A DNA stretch of 64,000 nt from Frondihabitans sp. PhB188 (GCF_003752365.1 NZ_RJUO01000005.1:1-64000); one strand, 5' to 3'. Positions 35,368 to 44,693 are shown, numbered from the stretch's first letter. The notes: generated by a model not told the origin, from the sequence alone. Translations and numbers: made by a program.

Positions 35368-35799
35368 ATGACCGACCGAACCGACATCACCCCCGCCGCG
35401 GCTCGCCGCCTGCTCAGCCACGCCGACTCGCTGAGCCGGCGCACGCACGACGCCGTGCGCTGGCCCTACATCGCCTTCCTGCTCGGGCTCGGCTCGACCA
35501 CGTCGTTCGGCACAGCCGCCATGACCCTCACCGAGGGTCGCGCGTTCGGCCTCGTCTACGTCGGGACGCTCGCCGCGACCTTCGCGCTGCTGCTGTTCTT
35601 CCTCGTGACGACGCAGGGCCGCCGCGCCTTCGCGTGGAGCCGGCGCTGGACCGTCTACATGGCGTGCTGGTCGACCGCCTACGCGGGCGCGATCGCCGCC
35701 GTCGCCCTCGCGCACGGATCAGTCGCGTGGGCCGGCACGACATCGGGGCTGGTCCTTCTCGTGACGCTCGTGTGCGCCGCCGTCGAGGCCCGGCGATGA
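35368..35799 (+). CDS. Small four-helix membrane protein
   Basis: A 143-aa integral membrane protein of unknown function. After a 28-residue polar N-terminus there are about four hydrophobic segments (YIAFLLGLGSTTSFGTAAM, FGLVYVGTLAATFALLLFFLV, VYMACWSTAYAGAIAAVALA, GTTSGLVLLVTLVCAAVEA). ATG 35368 has AAAGGGG upstream. It overlaps the winged-helix gene by ATGA, and the pair resembles the widespread actinobacterial membrane-protein plus MarR-like regulator modules. No catalytic motifs are visible. Confidence 0.8.
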   Translation: MTDRTDITPAAARRLLSHADSLSRRTHDAVRWPYIAFLLGLGSTTSFGTAAMTLTEGRAFGLVYVGTLAATFALLLFFLVTTQGRRAFAWSRRWTVYMACWSTAYAGAIAAVALAHGSVAWAGTTSGLVLLVTLVCAAVEARR

Positions 35800-36101
35800 C
35801 CATGACGGAGCATCCCCGCCACCGCCTGGCCGACCCCCTCCTGAATCCCGTGCGCTTCTCGATCGTCGCGGCCCTCGACCGGGCCGAGAAGCTCAGCTTC
35901 GGCGAGGTGCGCGACGCCGTCGAGATCACCGACTCCGCACTGAGCAAGCAGGTGTCGCTGCTCGAGGCGGCGGGGTTCCTCGCCGTCGGCAAGGGGTTCG
36001 TCGGCAAGACGCCGCGCACGACGCTCTCGCTGACGCGTCGCGGCCGCGCGGCTTGGCGGGGGCACCTCGACGCGCTCCGGGAGATCGCCGGCGAGGGCTG
36101 A
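35796..36101 (+). CDS. Winged-helix transcriptional regulator (HTH_34 type)
   Basis: A 101-aa DNA-binding protein: LLNPVRFSIVAALDRAEKLSFGEVRDAVEITDSALSKQVSLLEAAGFLAVGKGFVGKTPRTTLSLTRRGRAAWRGHL is a textbook winged-helix DNA-binding domain (PF13601 type), with almost nothing else. ATG 35796 overlaps the membrane-protein stop; a second ATG 6 nt later is an alternative. Predicted to bind the ACTTGCC palindrome in front of the operon as an autorepressor. Confidence 0.88.
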   Translation: MTMTEHPRHRLADPLLNPVRFSIVAALDRAEKLSFGEVRDAVEITDSALSKQVSLLEAAGFLAVGKGFVGKTPRTTLSLTRRGRAAWRGHLDALREIAGEG

Positions 36102-36136
36102 GCCCGCTCGGCCCCGCGCGAGCGCGGCGCCCCCGC

Positions 36137-36197
36137 CGCGAGATGGCCGTGCCGGTAGGCGCGCCGGGGCGGCAGCGACGACGCGGGCCACCTCGCG
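36137..36197 (+). repeat. 61-bp palindromic element, family B, copy 2
   Basis: CGCGAGATGGCC (36137-36148) is mirrored by GGCCACCTCGCG (36186-36197) with one mismatch. Aligned without gaps to the copy at 42157-42217, roughly 50 of 61 positions agree. It lies between the winged-helix gene and the DUF2510 gene. Confidence 0.8.
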
Positions 36198-36247
36198 GCG
36201 GGCCGCGACCGGCCCGCAGCGGGTGCACCACCGGCACTCCCGCCCTA

Positions 36248-36281
36248 GACTCTCCGGGCATGAGGACTCTCCGGGCATGAG
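36248..36281 (+). repeat. 17-bp perfect tandem duplication over a start codon
   Basis: GACTCTCCGGGCATGAG occurs twice head to tail (36248-36264, 36265-36281). The duplication copies the start region of the following gene; because 17 is not a multiple of three, the upstream ATG is out of frame. Confidence 0.9.
36260..36280 (+). CDS. Six-codon leader ORF MRTLRA
   Basis: The upstream ATG created by the 17-bp duplication opens ATG AGG ACT CTC CGG GCA TGA. Its stop overlaps the start of the DUF2510 gene as ATGA (36277-36280), the same coupling geometry used by many genes here. It may modulate translation of the next gene or be a by-product of the duplication. Confidence 0.35.
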   Translation: MRTLRA

Positions 36282-36729
36282 CGCGAATTCGTCCGGACTC
36301 GATCGTCCCGCTCCGAAGACGCCCTCGGGCTGGTACCCCGACGAGGATCCCGGACGGCTCCGCTGGTGGGACGGCGACGCCTGGACCGAGCGGACGCGCA
36401 CCGGCGACGAGCCGCCGGCACCGACGGGGCCCCTCGCCGTGCGCGGGACGACGGGCGTGGCCGAGCTCGACGGGTGGATCCTGCGCTACCGGCAGAAGCC
36501 GGATCGGCCGGCCCTTCAGGAGATCGATCTGCGCGAGGTCGACGGCCTCGTGGTCTCGCGGAACGGCGACGCGTTCGACGTGACCCTGGCCGGAGCGCGC
36601 CCGAGGTCACGGCCGAGCTTCTTCTCGGAGACGAGCCTGCGGCGCAGCTCCAAGACCAGCGCCGCAGACTGGCGGGTCTTCCTCGACGCCCTGGGATCAG
36701 CCATCCGGGCCGCCCGCCACCCCGCGTAG
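36277..36729 (+). CDS. DUF2510 domain protein
   Basis: A 150-aa protein with an N-terminal DUF2510 module (PSGWYPDEDPGRLRWWDGDAWTERT, about residues 16-40), a short tryptophan-rich motif common in actinobacterial membrane or surface-associated proteins. The rest (ELDGWILRYRQKPDRPALQEIDLREVDGLVVSRNGDAFDVTLAG) is a predicted beta-rich domain without recognised family, and no transmembrane helix is present. ATG 36277 is the second copy of a tandemly duplicated start region. Function unknown. Confidence 0.8.
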   Translation: MSANSSGLDRPAPKTPSGWYPDEDPGRLRWWDGDAWTERTRTGDEPPAPTGPLAVRGTTGVAELDGWILRYRQKPDRPALQEIDLREVDGLVVSRNGDAFDVTLAGARPRSRPSFFSETSLRRSSKTSAADWRVFLDALGSAIRAARHPA

Positions 36730-36783
36730 CCCGCCTCAGCGCCTCGCCGAGAAGGCCCGTTACCGAAACGAGACAGTCCTAGC

Positions 36784-36811
36784 TTGCGATTCGCTGAGCG
36801 ATGCCTAGTAT
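36784..36811 (+). promoter_or_regulatory. Promoter of the sugar ABC operon
   Basis: TTGCGA (36784-36789) and TAGTAT (36806-36811) with a 16-bp spacer form a plausible sigma70-type promoter. Transcription would begin near 36818, directly in front of the LacI operator at 36823. Confidence 0.5.
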
Positions 36812-36822
36812 TGACCCCGGAT

Positions 36823-36836
36823 TGTGAACGTTCACA
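36823..36836. promoter_or_regulatory. LacI-family operator TGTGAACGTTCACA
   Basis: A perfect 14-bp palindrome with the central CG typical of LacI/GalR sites, placed just downstream of the -10 box and 86 bp before the binding-protein start. The LacI regulator encoded after the transporter (41076) is the obvious candidate. Confidence 0.8.
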
Positions 36837-36921
36837 CTCTCGAAACGCCAGAAGACATCGGAGTCCACATCGACGCTCCGAGCCTTTGCACCTCACGATC
36901 ACCACACGAAAAAGGAACACC

Positions 36922-38046
36922 ATGAAGACAAAGAAGTTCTTCGTCGGCGCAGCAGCCATCGGCCTCGCCTTCAGCCTCGCGGCCTGCTCGGGAGGCCGCG
37001 CTGGCGGCTCGAGCGACGACGCCGGCAGCAACAAGGGCGCCCTCGTCGGCGTCGCGATGCCGACCAAGGTGTCGGAGCGCTGGATCAAGGACGGCAACGC
37101 CGTCAAGAGCGACCTCGAGAAGAAGGGCTACAAGGTCGACCTCGAGTACGCCGACAACAAGATCCCGACGCAGGCCCAGCAGGTCAGCAACATGATCACC
37201 AAGGGCGCGAAGGTCCTCATCGTCGCCTCGATCGACGGCGGGTCGCTCAGCGACCAGCTCGACGCCGCCGCCAAGGCCGGCATCAAGGTCATCTCGTACG
37301 ACCGCCTCCTCACCGGCTCGAAGAACGTCGACTACTACGTGTCGTTCGACAACTACAAGGTCGGCGTCGACCAGGCCACCAGCCTGCTGACGGGCCTCGG
37401 CGTCCTCGACGCCGACGGCAAGAAGACGGGATCGAAGAAGGGCCTCAACATCGAGCTCTTCGCCGGAAGCCCCGACGACAACAACGCCACCTTCTTCTTC
37501 AACGGCGCCATGGCGACCCTCAAGCCCTACATCGCCGACGGCACGCTCGTCGTGGGCTCGGGACAGACCGGCTTCACGCAGGCCGCGACGCTGCAGTGGG
37601 ACCCGGCTACCGCCAAGGCCCGCATGCAGAACCTGATCGCCAAGTCGTACTCGGCCGGCAAGAACGTCGACGGCGTCCTCTCGCCCTACGACGGCATGTC
37701 GATCGGCATCATCTCCGCTCTCCAGGGTGCCGGCTACGGCACCTCGTCGAAGCCGCTCCCGACCATCACCGGACAGGACGCCGAAGCGGCGTCGGTCAAG
37801 TCGATCATCGCGGGTGAGCAGTACTCCACCATCTACAAGGACACCCGCCAGCTGGCGACCGAGTCCGTCACGATGGCCGACGACCTGCTCAACGGCAAGA
37901 AGCCCGAGGTCAACGACACGAAGAGCTACAACAACAAGGTTAAGGTCGTCCCGACCTACCTGTTCCAGCCGACCGTCGTCACCAAGGACAACTACAAGAA
38001 GGTCCTGATCGACAGCGGCTACTACACGGCAGCCGACCTCAAGTAG
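36922..38046 (+). CDS. chvE: Multiple-monosaccharide ABC transporter binding lipoprotein
   Basis: A 374-aa periplasmic-binding protein of the ChvE/XylF group. The leader [19 protein letters not shown] with lipobox LAAC marks a lipoprotein. [85 protein letters not shown] and [31 protein letters not shown] are all hallmarks. ATG 36922 has AAAGGAA upstream. A strong hairpin after the stop (38062-38087) probably limits read-through into the ATPase gene, giving more binding protein than transporter. Likely sugars are glucose, galactose, xylose or arabinose. Confidence 0.93.
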   Translation: MKTKKFFVGAAAIGLAFSLAACSGGRAGGSSDDAGSNKGALVGVAMPTKVSERWIKDGNAVKSDLEKKGYKVDLEYADNKIPTQAQQVSNMITKGAKVLIVASIDGGSLSDQLDAAAKAGIKVISYDRLLTGSKNVDYYVSFDNYKVGVDQATSLLTGLGVLDADGKKTGSKKGLNIELFAGSPDDNNATFFFNGAMATLKPYIADGTLVVGSGQTGFTQAATLQWDPATAKARMQNLIAKSYSAGKNVDGVLSPYDGMSIGIISALQGAGYGTSSKPLPTITGQDAEAASVKSIIAGEQYSTIYKDTRQLATESVTMADDLLNGKKPEVNDTKSYNNKVKVVPTYLFQPTVVTKDNYKKVLIDSGYYTAADLK

Positions 38047-38061
38047 CACCGGCACCATCGC

Positions 38062-38087
38062 GGCGGCGGCCCCAGCGGGCCGCCGCC
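38062..38087 (+). terminator. Attenuating hairpin between binding-protein and ATPase genes
   Basis: GGCGGCGGCCC and GGGCCGCCGCC form a perfect 11-bp stem with loop CAGC, followed by CCCTTTTCCC. It is 15 nt after the chvE stop and 38 nt before mmsA, the usual place for a partial terminator in binding-protein-dependent sugar operons. Confidence 0.75.
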
Positions 38088-38124
38088 CCCTTTTCCCGAC
38101 CATCCACGGAAGTAAGGACCCACT

Positions 38125-39678
38125 GTGTCCAACACCATCCTCGAGATGCGTGACATCACCAAGACGTTCCCCGGGGTGAAGGCCCTGCAAGACGTCACGC
38201 TGGAAGTCGAGCGCGGGCAGGTCCACGCGATCTGCGGCGAGAACGGCGCCGGCAAGTCGACGCTCATGAAGGTGCTCTCCGGCGTCTACCCCGCGAGCAC
38301 GTTCGACGGGCAGATCCTTCTCGACGGCCAGCCGGTCGAGTTCAAGAACATCAACGACTCCGAGGCGGCCGGCGTCGTGATCATCCACCAGGAGCTGGCG
38401 CTCAGCCCGTTCCTGTCGATCGCCGAGAACATCTTCCTGGGCAACGAGCGCTCGAAGCGCGGCTTCATCAACTGGAACGACACCAACCTCGAGGCCGCGA
38501 AGCTGCTCGCCCGGGTCGGTCTCCGCGACAACCCGGTCACCAAGATCGTGGACATCGGGGTCGGCAAGCAGCAGCTCGTCGAGATCGCCAAGGCCCTCTC
38601 CAAGAAGGTCAAGATCCTGATCCTGGATGAGCCGACCGCCGCTCTGAACGACGACGACTCGGCGCACCTGCTCGACCTCATCAAGAGCCTGCAGAGCCAG
38701 GGCATCACGTCGATCATCATCAGCCACAAGCTGAACGAGATCAAGGCGATCGCCGACAAGGTCACGATCATCCGCGACGGCAAGACCATCGAGACGCTCG
38801 ACATGCACGCCGACGAGGTGTCGGAAGACCGGATCATCAAGGCGATGGTGGGGCGCGACCTCGAGAGCCGCTACCCCGAGCACGAGTCCACGATCGGCGA
38901 GGAGCTCCTCCGGATCGAGGACTGGACCGTCCACCACCCCCTCGACGCCTCCCGCGAGATCGTCCACCAGGCCAATCTCAGCGTGAAGGCCGGCGAGATC
39001 GTGGGCATCGCCGGGCTCATGGGCGCCGGGCGCACCGAGCTGGCGATGAGCGTCTTCGGTCACAGCTACGGGACGCGGATCTCCGGAACCGTCTACAAGC
39101 GCGGCGTGCCGATTCAGACCAACACCGTCTCGAACGCGATCAAGAACGGCCTCGCCTACGCGACCGAGGACCGCAAGCGCTACGGCCTCAACCTCATCGA
39201 CGACATCAAGCGCAACGTCTCCGGCGCCGCGCTCGGCAAGCTCGAGCACCTCGGATTCGTCGACGCGTCGAAAGAGACGACCGTCGCCGAGGGCTACCGC
39301 AAGAGCATGAACATCAAGGCTCCGAACGTCTCGGTGCTCACGGGAAAGCTCTCCGGCGGCAACCAGCAGAAGGTCGTCCTGTCGAAGTGGATGTACTCCG
39401 ACCCGGAGGTCCTCATCCTCGACGAGCCGACCCGCGGCATCGACGTCGGTGCGAAGTACGAGATCTACACGATCATCAATGCGCTCGCCGACCAGGGGAA
39501 GGGCGTCATCGTCATCTCCTCCGAGCTGCCCGAGCTCCTCGGCATCTGCGACCGCATCTACACGCTCTCGGAAGGGCGCATCACGGCGGACGTCCCCCGT
39601 GACCAGGCGACCCCCGAGTACCTGCTCAAATACATGACTCAAGAACGAGAGGCCCCCGTCAATGAGCGCGACATCTGA
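38125..39678 (+). CDS. mmsA: Multiple-monosaccharide ABC transporter ATP-binding protein
   Basis: A 517-aa tandem ATPase of the RbsA/XylG/GguA type. The first domain has Walker [11 protein letters not shown] and [12 protein letters not shown]; the second has the degenerate [11 protein letters not shown], signature [14 protein letters not shown] and [19 protein letters not shown]. It energises sugar uptake with MmsB and ChvE. GTG 38125 has AAGGA upstream. Its 3' end overlaps the permease gene by 17 nt. The symbol follows the usual name for this subfamily (also gguA). Confidence 0.93.
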   Translation: MSNTILEMRDITKTFPGVKALQDVTLEVERGQVHAICGENGAGKSTLMKVLSGVYPASTFDGQILLDGQPVEFKNINDSEAAGVVIIHQELALSPFLSIAENIFLGNERSKRGFINWNDTNLEAAKLLARVGLRDNPVTKIVDIGVGKQQLVEIAKALSKKVKILILDEPTAALNDDDSAHLLDLIKSLQSQGITSIIISHKLNEIKAIADKVTIIRDGKTIETLDMHADEVSEDRIIKAMVGRDLESRYPEHESTIGEELLRIEDWTVHHPLDASREIVHQANLSVKAGEIVGIAGLMGAGRTELAMSVFGHSYGTRISGTVYKRGVPIQTNTVSNAIKNGLAYATEDRKRYGLNLIDDIKRNVSGAALGKLEHLGFVDASKETTVAEGYRKSMNIKAPNVSVLTGKLSGGNQQKVVLSKWMYSDPEVLILDEPTRGIDVGAKYEIYTIINALADQGKGVIVISSELPELLGICDRIYTLSEGRITADVPRDQATPEYLLKYMTQEREAPVNERDI

Positions 39679-40900
39679 CCTCAAGAACCCCCGCCAGGAC
39701 CTCGTGCCCGGCAAGCAGCCCGGACCCCTCGGGTCCGCAGCGACCTATCTCGCGGGCCAGCTCCGCCAGATCGGCCTGTTCATAGCCCTCCTGGTGATCG
39801 TGATCTTCTTCCAGATCGCGACGAACGGCATCACGCTGCGTCCGATCAACGTGTCGAACCTGGTCATCCAGAACAGCTACATCCTCATCCTGGCCATCGG
39901 CATGGTCATGATCATCATCGCCGGCCACATCGACCTGTCGGTCGGATCGGTGGTCGCCTTCATCGGCGCGATGTCCGGTGTGATGATCACGCAGTGGGGC
40001 CTCCCCTGGTGGGTGGCGATCATCCTGTGCCTGATCCTGGGTGCTCTGGTCGGAGCCTGGCAGGGCTTCTGGGTGGCCTACTTCGGGATACCGGCGTTCA
40101 TCGTGACGCTGGCCGGAATGCTGGCATTCCGTGGAGCGGCTCAGATCGCGCTCCAGAACCAGCAGATCTCGCCGTTCCCGTCGCAGTTCCGCGCCCTCGG
40201 CTCCGGATTCCTGCCGGCGTTCGGCACGTCGGGCTACGAGCCGCTGACCCTGATCATCGGAGCCGTGGCCGCTATCGCCATCGTGCTCAGCGGGTTCCGC
40301 GGGCGCGCGGTCCGCCGCAAGTACGAGCTCGAGGACGAGCCCTTCGCGTGGTTCATCGTCAAGATGGCCTTCACCGTGGCGCTCGTCGTCTACGTGGCCT
40401 TCCTTCTCGCGAGCTACAGCGGCACGCCCATCGTCCTGGTGGTCCTCGGTGCGCTCGTCGTGATCTACGCGTCCGTCATGCGCAACTCGGTCTTCGGCCG
40501 CCACACCTACGCCATCGGCGGCAACCTGCAGGCGGCGTCCCTGTCGGGCGTCAAGACCAAGCGCGTGACCTTCCTGCTGTTCGTCAACATGGGCGTCATC
40601 TCGGCTCTGGCCGGCCTGGTCTTCACCGGCCAGCTCAACCTCGCCAGCCCCAGCGCTGGCACCGGGTTCGAGCTCGACGCCATCGCGGCCGTCTTCATCG
40701 GCGGCGCCGCCGTCACCGGCGGCATCGGAACCGTCCCCGGGGCGATCGTCGGCGGTCTCATCATCGGTATCCTGAACAACGGAATGTCGATCCTGGGTGT
40801 GGGCACGGAGTACCAGTCGCTCATCAAGGGCCTGGTCCTGCTCGCGGCTGTCGCCTTCGACGTCTTCAACAAGCGTCGCGCGGCCAGCTCGATCAAGTAG
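39662..40900 (+). CDS. mmsB: Multiple-monosaccharide ABC transporter permease
   Basis: A 412-aa permease with about ten hydrophobic segments. Diagnostic blocks include [72 protein letters not shown] and [33 protein letters not shown], matching GguB/XylH-type proteins with their long middle loop. ATG 39662 lies inside the end of mmsA. A strong hairpin at 40932-40957 ends the operon. Confidence 0.93.
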   Translation: MSATSDLKNPRQDLVPGKQPGPLGSAATYLAGQLRQIGLFIALLVIVIFFQIATNGITLRPINVSNLVIQNSYILILAIGMVMIIIAGHIDLSVGSVVAFIGAMSGVMITQWGLPWWVAIILCLILGALVGAWQGFWVAYFGIPAFIVTLAGMLAFRGAAQIALQNQQISPFPSQFRALGSGFLPAFGTSGYEPLTLIIGAVAAIAIVLSGFRGRAVRRKYELEDEPFAWFIVKMAFTVALVVYVAFLLASYSGTPIVLVVLGALVVIYASVMRNSVFGRHTYAIGGNLQAASLSGVKTKRVTFLLFVNMGVISALAGLVFTGQLNLASPSAGTGFELDAIAAVFIGGAAVTGGIGTVPGAIVGGLIIGILNNGMSILGVGTEYQSLIKGLVLLAAVAFDVFNKRRAASSIK

Positions 40901-40931
40901 CACTCGACACGCAGCGTCGAGCAGACGGCGG

Positions 40932-40957
40932 GGCCCGCGGGATCATTCCCGCGGGCC
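40932..40957 (+). terminator. Terminator of the sugar ABC operon
   Basis: GGCCCGCGGGA and TCCCGCGGGCC form a perfect 11-bp stem with loop TCAT, 31 nt after the permease stop. There is no T run, as is common in high-GC actinobacteria. Confidence 0.75.
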
Positions 40958-41075
40958 TCCGTCGTCACTACCCGACGGCTCCCCGACTCGGCTCGGCGCC
41001 CCAGCGGCTGGCGCGATAATGAGCCACGGCGCCTCCCCCACCCCGCCGCCATCCACCTCATCGAACGGGCACGCC

Positions 41076-42116
41076 ATGGTCACGGGCAGCAGCACCCGAG
41101 CAGCGACGATCCTCGACGTCGCGCGACTCGCGGGCGTCTCGTACCAGACCGTCTCGCGGGTCCTGAACGACATGCCCAACGTCGCGGACAAGACGCGGGA
41201 GAAGGTCGAGAAGGCCATCGAGGAGCTCCAGTACACCCCCTCGGTCGCCGCCCGGGCTCTCGTGACCCGCCGTTCGCGCACCATCGGCGTCATCAACACC
41301 GGGGCGACGGACTTCGGGCCGGCGAGCATCGCCAACGGCTTCAGCGTCGCGGCCGACGCCGCGAACTACGCCGTGACCCTCGCCTCCGTCGCGGACGCCA
41401 GCGCCGACGCCGTCCGGGCCGCCTTCGCCCTCCTGATGCGGCAGAACGTCGAGGCGATCGTGCTGATCGCCGTCCGCACCAGCGCCTACGAGGCCATCGC
41501 CGGAGTCGACCTCGCGGTTCCCCTCGTCTCGATCGACCCGGTCGGGCACTCCGGCTTCCACAGCCTCTCCCTCGACCAGTACCACGGTGCTCGACGCGCC
41601 GTCGGCCATCTGGTGGCGCTCGGCCATCGCGAGATCCTGCACGTCAGCGGACCGCCGGACTCCCTCGACGCGACCGAGCGCGCGCGCGGCTGGCGGGACG
41701 AGCTCGCCGCCCACGGCCTCACCGCACGCGACGTGGTCTGCGGAGCCTGGACTCCGCAGAGCGGGTTCGAGGCGGGGAAGATCGTCGTCCCCCTCATCCG
41801 CGACGTCACCGCGGTGTTCGTCGCCAACGATCAGATGGCGCTCGGCCTCCTCCATGCGTTCGAGGACGCCGGCATCAGCGTGCCCGAGGACATCTCCCTG
41901 GTCGGCTTCGACGACATCCCCGAGGCCGCCCACTACACGCCTCCCCTCACGACGATGCGGCAGGACTTCGACGCGCTCGGGCGTCAGCTGATGGACGACC
42001 TCGTCGGGATCCTGGCGGGAGGTCCGGCCTCGGAGCGCGAGCGGACGATCCCGGCGCTCGTGGCCCGCTCGTCGTCGACCGCGCCCCGGACTCATCCGGT
42101 CGGGCGCAACGGCTGA
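41076..42116 (+). CDS. LacI family transcriptional regulator
   Basis: A 346-aa LacI/GalR regulator: HTH TILDVARLAGVSYQTVSRVLNDMPNVADKTREKVEKAIEELQYTPSVAARALVTRRS (residues about 11-67), then a sugar-binding domain (TIGVINTGATDFG, VAADAANYAVTLAS, AVFVANDQMALGLLHAFEDAGISVPEDISLVGFDDIPEAAHYTPPLTTMRQDF). ATG 41076 gives the normal ten residues before the HTH; ATG 41019 is an alternative that would add a proline-rich tail. It probably represses the chvE-mmsAB operon through TGTGAACGTTCACA. The gene is separated from mmsB by the operon terminator. Confidence 0.9.
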   Translation: MVTGSSTRAATILDVARLAGVSYQTVSRVLNDMPNVADKTREKVEKAIEELQYTPSVAARALVTRRSRTIGVINTGATDFGPASIANGFSVAADAANYAVTLASVADASADAVRAAFALLMRQNVEAIVLIAVRTSAYEAIAGVDLAVPLVSIDPVGHSGFHSLSLDQYHGARRAVGHLVALGHREILHVSGPPDSLDATERARGWRDELAAHGLTARDVVCGAWTPQSGFEAGKIVVPLIRDVTAVFVANDQMALGLLHAFEDAGISVPEDISLVGFDDIPEAAHYTPPLTTMRQDFDALGRQLMDDLVGILAGGPASERERTIPALVARSSSTAPRTHPVGRNG

Positions 42117-42156
42117 GCCCGCCCCGTCGCCGGCCGTGATCGGCACCGGCCGAGAC

Positions 42157-42217
42157 CGCGAGATGGCCGTGCCGGTCGGCGTACGAGGGCGGGGCCGACG
42201 ACGCGGGCCATCTCGCG
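42157..42217 (+). repeat. 61-bp palindromic element, family B, copy 3
   Basis: CGCGAGATGGCC (42157-42168) and GGCCATCTCGCG (42206-42217) are perfectly complementary, with CCGGTCGGC and GCCGACG giving further pairing inside. It lies between the LacI gene and the FUSC gene, 40 nt after the LacI stop. Confidence 0.8.
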
Positions 42218-42328
42218 ACAGGGGGGCAAGCCGCCGGCGCACCCGGCGCCGGGCTCCCGCCTGCCCCGGAGGCCGTCCGGCACGGCGCGCGACGCCGTCG
42301 AGCAATAGCCTGGGGGCAGGAGGTCCGC

Positions 42329-44674
42329 ATGGCAGTCGACACGGCGACGACGGCGATCCCGGTCGGCGAGTCGTCGTCGGCGAGGGTGCGCCGGGCGGTG
42401 ACGCGTCCGCTGCGCCGGGCCGTGCGGTTCGTCGCGACGTCCGACCCCGACCTGTCGAGGCTGCGGCACGCCGGCACGACGATCACCTGCCTCATCGTGG
42501 TCGCGATCATCCTGTTCGGGCTCGCGGCGCTGACCGGGCTGTCGGCCGCGGGGGCGATCCCCGGGCTGATCCTGACGATGCTCGCCTGCAACGCGGTGCG
42601 CGACACCCGGCCGAAGCCGCGCGCGGTGTCGATCCTGCTGATGATCCCGTCGTCGCTGGTCGCCGTGACCCTGGCGGCACTCACGCACGACGTCACACTG
42701 GTGGCCGACATCGTGTTCGTCGCCGTGGCCATGGCGGCGGTGTTCGCCCGCGTCATCGGCCAGCGGGGCGTGCCGATCGGCATGGTCGCGTTCATGTCGT
42801 ACTTCATCGCGATCTTCACGCGCGTGACCCCGGCCGAGATCCCGGTCGTCGCGGTCGCCGTGAGCATCGCCGCCATCGTCGTGATCGCGCTCCGCTGGCT
42901 GCTGCGGCCGAAGCACCCGGACCGCGACCTGCGCCGGCTGATCCGCGCGCTGGGAGTCCGGGCGGGGCGAGTGCTCGACGTCGTCGACGACGGGGTGCGC
43001 GAGGGCGTCATCGACGAGCGCCTGCACCGCACGGCGACGTCGCGCCTGGCGGCCTCGAGCTCGACCGCCGTCGGAGCCGAGCAGGCCCTGGCGAGTGCCG
43101 ACCACCCGCTCGTCGAGGGGCTCGCGAACGACGAGCTCAGCGTGCGCATCTTCGACTTCCAGCTGACGCTCGAGCGCCTGCACAGCATCGTGCGGCGCGT
43201 GCTGCTCGACGGGAGCATGACCGACGAGCAGCGCGAGCAGCTCTCGGGGCGGCTCCGCGAGCTGCGCCGGGCGGTCCACGCGCCCGTGGAGCTCAGCCGC
43301 GAGAGCGCGCCGCCGCATCCCGCTGAAGCCGCTCCCGACGCCGACGCGGCCGTCGCGCTCGACACGACGGCGACGCCGATCGTCAGCGGTCACGGCGCGC
43401 ACGTGTCGCCCGGCGGGGTCTCCGACAGCGACGACCGGCTCGAGGCCCTCGCGCGCGTCGTGCGCTTCGGCTTCACGTCGTGGCAGGGCATCGTCGCGCG
43501 CGGCGGCGACGCCGCGCCGAGCCACGCCGACCCGGCCGACGTCGATCCCGCCGGCGATCTCCCGCCCGGGCCCGACGACGCGGCGGTTCCGGCTGGGCCG
43601 CCCACAGGACGCTCCGCGCTCCCCCAGCTGGCGCGGACCGCCGTGCAGGTGGGCCTCGCGGCGGCACTGTCGATCGCGGCGGGCACGGCGCTCTCGTCGA
43701 CGCGCTGGTTCTGGGCCGTCATCGCGGCGTTCGTCGTCTACGTCGGCACCTCGACGCGCGGCGAGATCCTCACGAAGGGCTGGCAGCGCGTGGTGGGCAC
43801 GCTCGGCGGCGTGGTCCTCGGCGTCCTGATCGCCGGGCTTGTCGGCGGCAACCTCGTCGTCTCCCTGATACTGATCCTGCTGTCGCTGTTCCTCGGCTTC
43901 TACTTCATGCAGGTGTCGTCAGCGTGGATGATCTTCGGCATCACGACGATGCTCGCGCTCCTGTACGGGCTGCTCGGCGAGTTCAGCGTCGACCTCCTGC
44001 TGGTCCGCCTCGAAGAGACGGCGGCCGGGGCCGCGATCGGCATCCTGGTCTCGTACGTGGTGTTCCCCAACAGCACTCGCGACGCGATGCGGTCGGCGAC
44101 GCGGGTGTTCCTCGGCGAGCTGGCTGCGACGCTCCGGACCGCCGAGCAGCGGCTCGCGATCCCCACTCCCCGTGCCGGGGCCGCAGCCGCCGCACCCGAC
44201 GACGCCCGCGCCCTCCGCGACGCCTACGTGGCGCTGACGACGACGAGCAAGCCGATCACGCAGGGCTGGGCCGGCGTCTCGAACCGGTCGGGGTCGCGGC
44301 GGACGCTCGTGATCCTCGGCGCCTGCGAGTACCACGGCCGCGCCCTCATGAGACGCGCCGACGGAGCCCTCGGCGCCGCCGACACCGCGGGGCTCCGCGA
44401 AGCGCTCGACCGGGCCATGCGGGCGGTGCAGGCTGACATCGACACCTTCCGCGGTGCCCTCGACGGCGGGATCGCCGACATCGTGTTCCACCCGGCCGGC
44501 GACGTGATCGACCAGCTCGAGAACCACCCCGACCTCACCGGATCACGCCGCCACCGCTCGCTCATCGGCGTCGCGCGCCACCTCCACGCGATCGACCAGT
44601 CGCTGTGCGGGCGCGGGGCCGAGCTGGGGGCGGCGCAGGAGCCGCTCGCCGCCGACGTTCGCCCGACCCGCTGA
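42329..44674 (+). CDS. FUSC family inner-membrane protein
   Basis: A 781-aa membrane protein of the FUSC/aromatic-acid exporter type. Two membrane blocks of about five to six helices (residues about 45-190 and 435-560) flank a soluble helical middle, and a soluble C-terminal domain follows. The second block contains STRWFWAVIAAFVVYVGTSTRGEILTKGWQRVVGTLGGVVLGVLIAGL, the typical FUSC signature, and ends VSYVVFPN. An excellent AGGAGG site precedes ATG 42329. Such proteins are proposed to export aromatic or amphipathic compounds. It converges with nrtR over a repeat-filled spacer. Confidence 0.88.
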   Translation: MAVDTATTAIPVGESSSARVRRAVTRPLRRAVRFVATSDPDLSRLRHAGTTITCLIVVAIILFGLAALTGLSAAGAIPGLILTMLACNAVRDTRPKPRAVSILLMIPSSLVAVTLAALTHDVTLVADIVFVAVAMAAVFARVIGQRGVPIGMVAFMSYFIAIFTRVTPAEIPVVAVAVSIAAIVVIALRWLLRPKHPDRDLRRLIRALGVRAGRVLDVVDDGVREGVIDERLHRTATSRLAASSSTAVGAEQALASADHPLVEGLANDELSVRIFDFQLTLERLHSIVRRVLLDGSMTDEQREQLSGRLRELRRAVHAPVELSRESAPPHPAEAAPDADAAVALDTTATPIVSGHGAHVSPGGVSDSDDRLEALARVVRFGFTSWQGIVARGGDAAPSHADPADVDPAGDLPPGPDDAAVPAGPPTGRSALPQLARTAVQVGLAAALSIAAGTALSSTRWFWAVIAAFVVYVGTSTRGEILTKGWQRVVGTLGGVVLGVLIAGLVGGNLVVSLILILLSLFLGFYFMQVSSAWMIFGITTMLALLYGLLGEFSVDLLLVRLEETAAGAAIGILVSYVVFPNSTRDAMRSATRVFLGELAATLRTAEQRLAIPTPRAGAAAAAPDDARALRDAYVALTTTSKPITQGWAGVSNRSGSRRTLVILGACEYHGRALMRRADGALGAADTAGLREALDRAMRAVQADIDTFRGALDGGIADIVFHPAGDVIDQLENHPDLTGSRRHRSLIGVARHLHAIDQSLCGRGAELGAAQEPLAADVRPTR

Positions 44675-44693
44675 TTCGGCAGGATCCCGCCCG

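Noticed and set aside
36832-39714. 960-codon minus-strand open frame antisense to chvE and mmsA
   Set aside because: Composition is typical of an antisense shadow; the plus-strand genes have clear family motifs, ribosome-binding sites and an operon promoter.
40797-41075. N-terminal extension of the LacI gene at 41076
   Set aside because: The extension is Ser/Arg/Pro-rich, runs through the operon terminator, and the HTH begins at the normal distance from ATG 41076.
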